64,000 nt of DNA from Naumovozyma dairenensis CBS 421 (Eukaryota > Ascomycota > Saccharomycetes > Saccharomycetales > Saccharomycetaceae), in NCBI RefSeq assembly GCF_000227115.2, contig NC_016484.1, positions 496,001 to 560,000 on the forward strand. The letters run 5' to 3'. The notes beneath the pieces are model-generated. The model did not search any database, was not told the DNA's origin, and was given only the letters and a program-made list of their open reading frames with translations. The first letter of the stretch is position 1. Every line of letters starts with the position of its first letter. Position numbers and translations under genes: made by a program. Shown piece by piece: positions 53,576 to 61,709 of this stretch.

Positions 53576-55039
53576 ATGGTTCAGATCATATTTGGACAGA
53601 ACGCAAAGGAGTTCCCTATTTTAAATATTGCTGGTACATTTACCAATTGGGAAATCAAACCAATGGAATTACATGATGAACATTGGGAATTCAATATACC
53701 CGATGAAACGTTGATCGAAAAGGGAATTGAGAAGATTTATTTTAAATTCATTGATGGGGAAAGCAATTGGTTGGTAGATGGTAATTTTGCCATTGAAGTG
53801 GATGAACACAATAATCAGAATAATGTAATGGTCTTGAGTCCAACAAAAGAATCGGAGACAGTTCATTCTGGTTCAAAAGATCACGAGAACAAGGATAATG
53901 TGGGAAAAAGCAAAGATAGGTTATCACAATCATCTTTGGATAATATCAATGTAAGTACAGAAGATATTAAAGAAGAAGAATTGAATGATGAAGGCCCACA
54001 ATCCCCAGTACCATCATTAGGAATAAATAAAGTAGAAACACCTGCCGATTATGAAAATATTGTCAATAGTCCCTCCCCAACCATTAATGAAGGCAAAGAA
54101 GATGAAACAGAAAAAGAAGCAAATGAATCTGATAACAATGAAACCTCTACTAAGATGGTATCTTCATTTCCTCAAACAGAACCTAAACCCCTCGAGAAAA
54201 ATGACGAAAACGAACCAAATAACTTGAAGAATGAAAGCAAGGACCAAAATGAAGAAGCGAAAACTTCTGCCAGTGATAATAATACTGAACACACAGAACC
54301 GAACGTTAACTTGATCAGTAAAGATGATACGTCAGGGAAATTACCACAGGCAAAAACTCTAGATCCTGGTACGAAGGGCTTTACTTTGAAAAATGAAGTT
54401 AGTTTTGAATCAGAAAACAAGAATCCTGTTGAGATGAAAACGGCACAGGAGACTCCAACGATTGAAAAGAGGAATATGGAACAAGCTTTACATATACCAA
54501 AGGAAAAGCAGGATACTGACAAGACTCCTCCGGAAAGATTAACTGAAATAAACCCCGAAGAAGAACAAAATGCTAAAGAAGTTGAGCATGAGGAACCTGA
54601 ACCAAAAGTTGAGCTGGAACATCAACAAAAGGTTAAGCATGAAGAAGAACAAATTGAATCCCCAACTGTTAATGTCAGGCATGAATCTGTGCTCGAACGA
54701 GAGGCATTTACACCTGAATTTGAACCTAGCGAGGAGCCGGAGGTAGAACAAAAACCTGTTTCAACACAACAAGAAGAATACATTCCACCTACCCCACCTT
54801 CATCTTCTGCGACACCTATTTCAGGAGAAAGTGAGAATCAAGAAGGGACAGAAGAGGAAGAATTTGAACATACTAATGGTCAGTTAGCGAAAACAAACGG
54901 AGAAATGCCAAATTCTGACCAGTATGAAAGTTTATTAAGAAGAATATTGGGTGCGTTAGGAAGATTCTTTAGTTCATGGTTTTTCTTTTTCCATTCTTCA
55001 AAGGAAAAAGATGATAAAAAATCTTTAGAATCAAGTTAA
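53576..55039 (+). CDS. CRP1: CRP1/MDG1-family protein with AMPK-type glycogen-binding fold
   Basis: This 487-residue protein (S. cerevisiae Crp1 is 465 and Mdg1 366) begins with an E-set/CBM48-like domain (residues 1 to about 90: LNIAGTFTNWEIKPMELHD, then IYFKFIDGESNWLVDGNFAI). The rest is Glu/Lys/Asn-rich and disordered. Crp1 binds cruciform DNA in vitro; Mdg1 affects pheromone G-protein signalling at the membrane. The last 30 residues hold an aromatic hydrophobic stretch (LGRFFSSWFFFFHSS) that could anchor the protein to a membrane. The two duplicates cannot be told apart here. In S. cerevisiae CRP1 and MDG1 are on chromosomes VIII and XIV, so this position is a rearrangement relative to S. 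cerevisiae. Confidence 0.85.
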   Translation: MVQIIFGQNAKEFPILNIAGTFTNWEIKPMELHDEHWEFNIPDETLIEKGIEKIYFKFIDGESNWLVDGNFAIEVDEHNNQNNVMVLSPTKESETVHSGSKDHENKDNVGKSKDRLSQSSLDNINVSTEDIKEEELNDEGPQSPVPSLGINKVETPADYENIVNSPSPTINEGKEDETEKEANESDNNETSTKMVSSFPQTEPKPLEKNDENEPNNLKNESKDQNEEAKTSASDNNTEHTEPNVNLISKDDTSGKLPQAKTLDPGTKGFTLKNEVSFESENKNPVEMKTAQETPTIEKRNMEQALHIPKEKQDTDKTPPERLTEINPEEEQNAKEVEHEEPEPKVELEHQQKVKHEEEQIESPTVNVRHESVLEREAFTPEFEPSEEPEVEQKPVSTQQEEYIPPTPPSSSATPISGESENQEGTEEEEFEHTNGQLAKTNGEMPNSDQYESLLRRILGALGRFFSSWFFFFHSSKEKDDKKSLESS

Positions 55040-55376
55040 AACAAACGACAACCTACTTACAAGAAACCTCCAGAAACTTAAAAGTTAATTTTTATTTCTC
55101 TATACATTGCTGTTATTTTTTTCATTTCTTTGGTACTGGATATCAAATCTTTAGTTAAAACCTACGACAATTTATTCAAACATATAATCGACTATCGGGT
55201 CCTTCTTCTCTTCTTTAAATTTATTTTATCGTCATTTTATTTGTACTAAACCATATAGTTATACATATATATAATATTCTTACATAACGATTTGAATAAC
55301 TAAGAATATTTCATTTGCTTGTTCATACTATAGAAATTTTTGTATTTCCAGCTTTTTGTTTTGTTTCACCGCTTAT
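55040..55376. other. Convergent spacer
   Basis: This is 337 AT-rich bases between the CRP1-type stop and the pheromone-like gene's stop, with a (TA)n run near 55264. Nothing else is seen. Confidence 0.5.
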
Positions 55377-55718
55377 TTAGATAAGGTCACCTGGGTCAGT
55401 ATTCATAAAGCAACGGTCACCCCAATGAGCGTAATGACATGCTCTCTTACTTAAACCATTATTATCACTCTTTTCACTACTAGCTAATGCTTGATCTAAA
55501 ATGGTAGCATTAACAAATAGTAAACCACTTGCTGTATTGTTAGAAAATGGTAACAGCGTGACATCAGAATCAGCCCCTAAATCTAAATAACCAATAATTG
55601 CTTCAGTTGGGATATTCCCGTCGGAATTGGTTAAATCATCAATTAGTTGGGTTGCGCTTATGAGAGATATTGATGAAAGTAATAAGGCCAATGAATTAAA
55701 AAAATGAGAGTATTTCAT
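55377..55718 (-). CDS. MF(ALPHA)1: Alpha-pheromone precursor-like protein with one atypical peptide
   Basis: This 113-residue secreted precursor has a signal peptide (about 1-22) and a pro-region with the alpha-factor hallmarks IPTEAIIGYLDLGADSDV and LLPFSNNTASGLLFVNAT, including sequons at Asn60 and Asn70. A Kex2 site Lys91-Arg92 follows. A normal alpha-factor gene then encodes several copies of a Trp-rich 13-residue peptide separated by KR and EA spacers. Here only one 21-residue tail follows (ACHYAHWGDRCFMNTDPGDL plus Ile), with Cys94 and Cys103, no Ste13 dipeptides and no second copy. CHY and DPG may be remnants of the usual WHW and PG. Position between MRN1 and POS5 matches MF(ALPHA)1 (YPL187W). 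Whether it is a working pheromone is open. Confidence 0.85.
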   Translation of the reverse strand: MKYSHFFNSLALLLSSISLISATQLIDDLTNSDGNIPTEAIIGYLDLGADSDVTLLPFSNNTASGLLFVNATILDQALASSEKSDNNGLSKRACHYAHWGDRCFMNTDPGDLI

Positions 55719-56637
55719 TTTGCACTTGTTAGTTTGTTTTGTGCTTATGATAGCGTATTTTTTTTTTGGCTATAGTTGAATGATATTTTAGTATATGGAT
55801 CATTGCTATTCCAAATCATTATATCCCCATTATGTAAAAAATTAAAAACAAAAGGACTCTCTTTTACTGCCACTCTTAAGTAGCTTTTTGGTTTGGAACT
55901 GTGAAGTACAATTTTTCAGCTAGTTTGTTTTTTATTTAGTGACAATCCTCGTTTTATCTTAGTTTTGCAACAGTTACAATTTGTCCTTATTAATAACCTT
56001 TTTAGGTAGAAATAAAACGATAATGCCTTATTCTATTGCCTATCAATTTTAGGTATACTGAACGGGTGTACTTCACTATCTATCTATCTTTATTTATTTA
56101 TTCATTCATTTGAGCTTGTTTCGTTGTTTATTGGTGGCCCGATTTGGAAATTCTTGGCGCTTAATTTGTGACGCGTTTTCTGCCAAGAAATGACTTGACG
56201 CTCCAAGGTGGACAGGTTAGGAGTGTATGAAGTTACTATATCAAGGTATGGAACGTGTGTACTAGAGCAGTTGAGAGCGCAATACGTATTAAATGTTTTT
56301 GTAAGCTTTGGTTTCAAACTTTTTAAACAATGTGACTTTGGTTGAAGTTTCCATTATCCAGGGGAGAATGGCCAGAACACAGTAGATTAACACGACAGTA
56401 ATCAATGCTCGACATTAAATGATTTTTATTTCTTTAGTTTAAAAACTATCTAACAAAATGCTGATACTACGGTTTTTTTATGAAAGGTTAGGCACTGGAC
56501 CCTTACTGTAAGATATGATTATGTACAACGGAGTGATTCTTCCTCGTAGTTGAGAAGAATAATTTAACTTAAATGATGCTTTTATTTGTTTAACCCTAGA
56601 ATTTTAGAGAGGTCTTCTCTTCCAGATTGTGACGCAC

Positions 56638-56702
56638 CGGGTAACATAAAAAAAAAGAAAGAAACTAATTTTTTTTTTACTGTTTTATTCATGATATATA
56701 AA
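56638..56702 (+). promoter_or_regulatory. Reb1 site, poly(dA:dT) and TATA box without a gene downstream
   Basis: CGGGTAA (56638-56644) is a perfect Reb1 site. It is followed by an A-run and a T-run (56647-56679) and then TATATAAA (56695-56702). This is a complete yeast Pol II promoter layout pointing right, yet no coding frame follows, which supports a non-coding transcript. Confidence 0.5.
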
Positions 56703-56824
56703 GAGGCCTTTCACTTCAGTATACTTCTGTACTCCTTTTGGTTCCCTTTCATTATTTGGTATTTTACCTTTCGCAATTTCCTTCATAAAAGTAACGCATT
56801 TTCACAGCCATTCACAACATATAA

Positions 56825-57072
56825 CAGTATCTCATCGAGGTTGAACCCTTCCGGGGCGTTCTTGGCCCATGACGAATGTTGAATTGTGTTGTAAACTAAA
56901 TGAATTTCTTCGGAAAGGATTTTGTTTTTATTTTTGCTTGGACTGAAGAACAAATTTTTTTCTTTACTGGTCTCGGGTGCAACAACTCATCTGTCGTCTG
57001 CCTCTGTGCAGATCTAAGGGTTTACCTTCGTGTGCCCGTATGGGAGTTGTTGCAAGGATCACTAATACATCT
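56825..57072 (+). ncRNA. Candidate structured ncRNA, possibly an H/ACA snoRNA
   Basis: Two GC-rich blocks (56835-56890 and 56970-57057) with an AT-rich hinge lie downstream of the Reb1/TATA promoter. The second block is closed by a perfect 11-base stem, TGCAACAACTC (56978-56988) with GAGTTGTTGCA (57044-57054). ACA follows at 57067-57069, and AGAACA (56947-56952) in the hinge fits an H box (ANANNA). In S. cerevisiae the H/ACA RNA snR10 lies beside MF(ALPHA)2, the duplicate locus of this one, which makes snR10 the first candidate. The stem-to-ACA distance is longer than usual. The ends are estimates and no guide pairing was proven. Confidence 0.4.
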
Positions 57073-57378
57073 CTGAATTTTTATATAATCTAATGTACAT
57101 AACTGAGTTAGCGCACAAGTGTTTTTAGTCTTACAAAAATGACATACCATCATTCTATTTGACACTCAGTAGGAATTATGTTGGATTTTTTTTCCTGTAA
57201 GAAAAAAGCATTGTGGAGACATCCACATTTGAGTTAAACTTCAAAGTATACAGAGGAGAATCGTTATCATTATTTTGATTTGGTACGTAAGTACGTACTT
57301 TATGTCCTTTCCTTATGACTTTATAGAGCTATTTGAAGTAATTAAATGAGGTTGGATGTAGATGAGACCATAACCCCC

Positions 57379-58647
57379 CTATTCACTGTCTTTATTGCGA
57401 CGAACGAATCTGAAACTAGAATTAAAACCCAATAATTCATTAATTCCACGAGTCCAATCATTTTCTGTCTTGGCTACACAATATATGCCTGATTTTTTAA
57501 TCTTTTTAGAAATTTTTGAATCATTTTGTGAATTACTATTGTTAATTGTTGCTGTTGGTAATTGAGTACCATCCACATAAATCGTACCAATTTCATTTAT
57601 AACATGAATTTCATCTCCAATTTGTAAATCTTGTTGTGGAATCCCATCAATGGAAAGGTTAACCACGTTATTCCTATGATTTTGGTTCATCTTTGATCCA
57701 ACTCTAATCTTAATATGAGATGAATGTGGTAAAATCAATGGTCTAAAGGATAACGAACGTGGGCAAATCGGTGTCAATAATATCGATGGTACCAGTGGAG
57801 AAACAATAGATCCTCCAGCAGATAAAGAATACGCTGTAGATCCTGTAGGTGTAGACAAAGTAACACCATCTGCAATGGTTCTAGTTAAATATTCACCGTC
57901 AATAAAAATATCCAAATTGGCTAAATGTGGTGAGCTACCCCTATGTAAGAAAATATCATTCATTGCATGCGTCACTATGGGATCCTTAGATCCATTTTTC
58001 ATTAAATGACATTGAAGCCGTGTTCTATGTAAACATTTCGCTCTTGATCTAATGACTTTTTCAAAGATTTCTTTATGTTCTTTAAAATCGAACGGTAAAA
58101 GGAATCCTAACGTACCTAATGAAAACGCTAGTACGGGTGGAACTTGATTATTACCAAACATGGAAACACCATGTAAGATAGTACCGTCACCACCTAATGT
58201 GACAAGAAGATCTGCTCTTGTTGTAATTTCTTCTTCTGTCCCAGTATATAATACATGAGGTCGATTAGGATCATGGTTTAACGTTGTCTTGAAATCTTGT
58301 GCTATTTCATCCGCTACATCACGTTGAACTATAATATTAACTTCCGGATATGAATCATGAATATGAGTAATAAAATCTACCATGGCCTCTCTTGTGGTAG
58401 GTGTCCATGGTTTCTTAGTAATGAGAACATTTTGTAATGGCTTATGCCAAATTAAAGATTGTAATTTGGAATTGGGTGGTGTTACAAATTCAGCGGTTGA
58501 ACTGGTTCGTAGATTTGACACTGGCTTAATGACAGAAAATTTGGAGTTGTTCTTTAATTCAACAAGTGGAGGACTTTCTAGGGAACTGTACTTCCTAATG
58601 GAAAATATCAGCCTACTGGTTGTCACACGGTTCCTTATAAGAAACAT
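57379..58647 (-). CDS. POS5: POS5, mitochondrial NADH kinase
   Basis: This protein has 422 residues from the ATG at 58645-58647 (S. cerevisiae Pos5 is 414). It makes NADPH in the mitochondrial matrix by phosphorylating NADH, protecting against oxidative stress and feeding iron-sulfur and amino-acid synthesis. The N-terminus (MFLIRNRVTTSRLIFSIRKY) is a mitochondrial presequence. Conserved NAD-kinase motifs are LVTLGGDGTILHG, the NDIFLHRG block and DGVTLSTPTGSTAYSLSAGG. The C-terminus ends in ENDWTRGINELLGFNSSFR, as in S. cerevisiae. The frame continues upstream of this ATG without family similarity, so I shortened it. Synteny with the pheromone gene and GUP1 matches the YPL187-189 region. Confidence 0.97.
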   Translation of the reverse strand: MFLIRNRVTTSRLIFSIRKYSSLESPPLVELKNNSKFSVIKPVSNLRTSSTAEFVTPPNSKLQSLIWHKPLQNVLITKKPWTPTTREAMVDFITHIHDSYPEVNIIVQRDVADEIAQDFKTTLNHDPNRPHVLYTGTEEEITTRADLLVTLGGDGTILHGVSMFGNNQVPPVLAFSLGTLGFLLPFDFKEHKEIFEKVIRSRAKCLHRTRLQCHLMKNGSKDPIVTHAMNDIFLHRGSSPHLANLDIFIDGEYLTRTIADGVTLSTPTGSTAYSLSAGGSIVSPLVPSILLTPICPRSLSFRPLILPHSSHIKIRVGSKMNQNHRNNVVNLSIDGIPQQDLQIGDEIHVINEIGTIYVDGTQLPTATINNSNSQNDSKISKKIKKSGIYCVAKTENDWTRGINELLGFNSSFRFVRRNKDSE

Positions 58648-59027
58648 TTTTTTCCCGTAGAAATCAACTGATAAAATAAATGAAAAAAAGCTTATAAAAT
58701 AATATGGTTCGGAATATACCGATATGATCAACCAATTCACAAAATTGGTCAAATCTATTTCACTACGTAAAGGTAGACTCTTTTTTCCAGTATTAGTCTT
58801 TCTTCTTTTTTTTCAACATCGGAAGTTTCCAACGCGCCTCGTCTCGAAACATATTTTGGAGACTCAATATATGATAGCGCCTTCTTCTTCATAAAGGTAT
58901 ACATTGTTGTCACAGAGGGTTAAACTAGTCTATTAACAAATGTGTGCTATTAGCAAAGAAAAATAGACATAGAAATGTATTTGTATCATTTTGGAAAATA
59001 GTATTATATAAAGATGGTATATAAGTG
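58648..59027. other. POS5 promoter / GUP1 3' flank
   Basis: This is 380 AT-rich bases. No distinct motif or gene is seen. Confidence 0.5.
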
Positions 59028-60881
59028 TTAACACTTCAAGTTGATACCACGTCTTTTCTCTTCTTCTCTATATTCGAACATAACTTGAACAGCGATAAAT
59101 ATACAACCGCTAGCCACTATAAAGAAAACGAAACCTGAGAATGTGCTAAATATATCCTTCAATAAAGCTTTAGTACCATCTGGACCTAAACAAAATCCAA
59201 ATATATTAGCAATCATCATCATCCATATATTAATGACACCTCCCAAGGCACACAGGGATAGTCTAAACCACCATTTATTTCTATATATTGCGAAATATTG
59301 TGTAGCGATAATCTCAGGTAATAAAAACAAAACAATCAACCACCCCCATAACAATAATTTCAATTGAATATCATGCCAAATTGCTACAAAGGAAAATACC
59401 GCTAAAGAGGTTAGTATTCTATTATGTGATCCACCTAATGGGATATAAATATAACGAACAACCCATTTATTATAACTTCTATGCCAAGCTCTCCAGAACG
59501 CTAATGTACTATAATTGTTATCAACTAATCTGATCATGTTTTCAGGAGTATCAATTCCATCCAATAAAGCCCATAATCTAAATAATCTCCATGGGATTAA
59601 TAATTTTAACCAAATAATGTTCAAATTCACTAGACCAATCATAGAAATTTGGAATGGTGTATCATCATCCCACGCTTTAGTCTTGGATACTGCCACTACA
59701 TATGCAAAATGTAAAATGAATTCCATAGTAAGAAGACATAATACGAATCTTGCAGTATAGATGATGATTCTGTTCCTATTGATAGATGGTAATGTATGTT
59801 GAGTTTGATAAATGTAATCATTAAAAGTAATGATTGGACCAGCAATAAATAATGGTGTATAGGTAATGTATGCAATGTAATTGAAAATATTATAATCTTG
59901 TAAATGATGTGGAGCAGTTAATCTAGCTCTTTCATTTAATATTTGATATTTCCCTGATTCTTCAATAGGTTCTAAGATTGATCTCGATGAAGATTTTCTG
60001 AACATTGGTTCCGATGAATCTTGAGGGTCAGCCATGGAAGATGACGAAGATGCAGGTGATATACTTAATTGTTTAGTCCATCTTTCTAAGAAATCCATGT
60101 TATAACTTATCATTCTCAATAAAGTGAAGTTGAAGAAAACATCCCACCTTGGGATAATACCTTTATACCCATTATCTAGTGGAGATAAAATAGACAGAAT
60201 ATTCCCAAATGCATATGTTCTATATTTATCATTAATGAAAAGAGCGGCAATACCATAAGTCCACGTTAAGGCAGTTGCTAAACGACGATTTCTTTTAAAC
60301 ACATGAACAATACTAAATAAAACAGTCATATGAGTCAATATTCTTAAAGAATTAACACCATGGGCAGCAAATAAGAATATCAACCCAAAAAAGCAGTCGA
60401 ATCTTAATTTAGTAATATTCAAAAATTGCATAGTATATTTTTTAATTAGAAGATGAGCAATCATTAATGTAGTCAAAAGAAGGAAATTATCTCTAAAGAA
60501 TCTATATTGAGCATCGCTATTGTCCACTTTTCTATTAAATAACCAACCGTTGGATAATAATCTTTCGAATTTATAATAATTTGGATTTGTTTCATTACTT
60601 GCATCCATTGCAGTCTTGATCATCAATGGGACGACAATTAGAAATGCCACATAGTAGAATTTAAATTCCCATGTTCTCCATAACGAACTTGAGGACGCAG
60701 TGTTATTATTGGTACTGTTTAGATCCTTGTCATTAGTGCTACTGTTCGTATTATTGGCATTGCCGTTTGAAGATAGCAATTTTTGACGCTTCCTTAAATC
60801 AGTCTCTGGAGTTATACGAGAATCCAATGCTTCCACAGAAAAGAAATATTTTATTTTCTCTATGGCAATGCAGGAAGACAT
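59028..60881 (-). CDS. GUP1: GUP1, membrane-bound O-acyltransferase for GPI-anchor remodeling
   Basis: This 617-residue ER membrane protein (S. cerevisiae Gup1 is 560) belongs to the MBOAT family. It adds a very long C26 fatty acid when GPI anchors are remodeled. About ten transmembrane segments are seen. The conserved region includes FWRAWHRSYNKWVVRYIYIP and the catalytic-type His in FVAIWHDIQLKLL (about residue 502). Extra length comes from an N-terminal Asn/Ser-rich insert (about 35-60) and a Ser-rich loop (about 265-300). Sequence favours GUP1 over its duplicate GUP2, although the locus corresponds to both YGL084C and YPL189W. It ends in NLKC, close to Gup1. Confidence 0.95.
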   Translation of the reverse strand: MSSCIAIEKIKYFFSVEALDSRITPETDLRKRQKLLSSNGNANNTNSSTNDKDLNSTNNNTASSSSLWRTWEFKFYYVAFLIVVPLMIKTAMDASNETNPNYYKFERLLSNGWLFNRKVDNSDAQYRFFRDNFLLLTTLMIAHLLIKKYTMQFLNITKLRFDCFFGLIFLFAAHGVNSLRILTHMTVLFSIVHVFKRNRRLATALTWTYGIAALFINDKYRTYAFGNILSILSPLDNGYKGIIPRWDVFFNFTLLRMISYNMDFLERWTKQLSISPASSSSSMADPQDSSEPMFRKSSSRSILEPIEESGKYQILNERARLTAPHHLQDYNIFNYIAYITYTPLFIAGPIITFNDYIYQTQHTLPSINRNRIIIYTARFVLCLLTMEFILHFAYVVAVSKTKAWDDDTPFQISMIGLVNLNIIWLKLLIPWRLFRLWALLDGIDTPENMIRLVDNNYSTLAFWRAWHRSYNKWVVRYIYIPLGGSHNRILTSLAVFSFVAIWHDIQLKLLLWGWLIVLFLLPEIIATQYFAIYRNKWWFRLSLCALGGVINIWMMMIANIFGFCLGPDGTKALLKDIFSTFSGFVFFIVASGCIFIAVQVMFEYREEEKRRGINLKC

Positions 60882-61709
60882 ATTGAAACCAGTGTAAATT
60901 AACCCTGCAATCGATTTATACGATGTATAAGGTCGGGAAATGTTGAAAGGTCAATTAAAGTTCTCGAAGAAAACGATTCACAATATAACAATTGTATTTG
61001 CAATCTTAAGTAAACCTTGCACCTGTAATATCTAAAAGAAACAACGAGGCAAGTGTGACCTGTTAGGAAGATATCACTTTTTTGAGGCTGGTCTAGTCGC
61101 ACTGTTTGTGATCACTTACCTTCCTCTTACTTTATGTTGCAACCTTCAAGAAATAGTCTACGAGGTGTCTGGATGTTATTAACTTCGAGATATAGCAACG
61201 TGCAATAAAACAGTTCGGTCGGTCGATAAAAGAACCATCTAGAACAGCATAATTGATTGTTCTAGATGCCATGAGAGCACTACTGAGTTGTTCTGTGGAT
61301 AGGTATGTGGATATGTGGTTAGATGTGCAAAAAAAGGGGTCATTCTCTCTCTATATATATATGTATATTCTATAAATTAATTATGCGGATGGAACGATTG
61401 CCTTAAATTCGTTTCTGAGTAAATGAATGCGTGAATGAATGAATGCATGAATGAATGAATGCTTTTATGATATAGACCACACAAACGTTTATGTGCTGAG
61501 ATCTCTTATGGCGGTTTTGGGGACTATAACTCTTTCAGATATCGTTCAGAAGAATCCAATTGAGTTATGCTTCAAACAAACCGATAAACTGGTTGTGTTG
61601 TGTATGCGTCCTGGGGTACTAGAATTTATTTTTTCCTAGGGAATGATACTTGAAGCTGTCGACACTGTATTTTATGTCGTCTTTAGGCATTGGTGACAGT
61701 GTTGAACGA
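60882..61709. other. GUP1 promoter / SLP1 3' flank
   Basis: This is about 830 bases. It contains the 11-base inverted repeat listed separately and an AATG-type repeat at about 61421-61462. Short open frames are not credible. Confidence 0.5.
61236..61268. repeat. Perfect 11-base inverted repeat
   Basis: CATCTAGAACA (61236-61246) and its exact reverse complement TGTTCTAGATG (61258-61268) flank 11 bases. Arms and loop could form a hairpin or a symmetric protein site; the TTCTAGA cores resemble imperfect heat-shock-element units. Function is unknown. Confidence 0.6.

Larger units (their letters stand above)
55719..57378. other. Long intergenic region holding a candidate ncRNA
   Basis: This is about 1.66 kb, the longest gene-free stretch in the window. 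It contains a Reb1 site, poly(dA:dT) tracts, a TATA box and two GC-rich blocks described separately. A 68-codon minus-strand frame (56783-56988) has no ATG and I do not call it a gene. Confidence 0.5.

Noticed and set aside
56783..56988. 68-codon minus-strand frame with protein-like wording (AKNAPEGFNLDEILLYVV)
   Set aside because: It has no ATG, no convincing splice signals to supply one, and overlaps the candidate structured RNA; most likely a chance frame.
58648..58752. Longer N-terminus for POS5
   Set aside because: The extra residues are hydrophobic and AT-derived; the ATG at 58647 begins a normal mitochondrial presequence and matches the family start.
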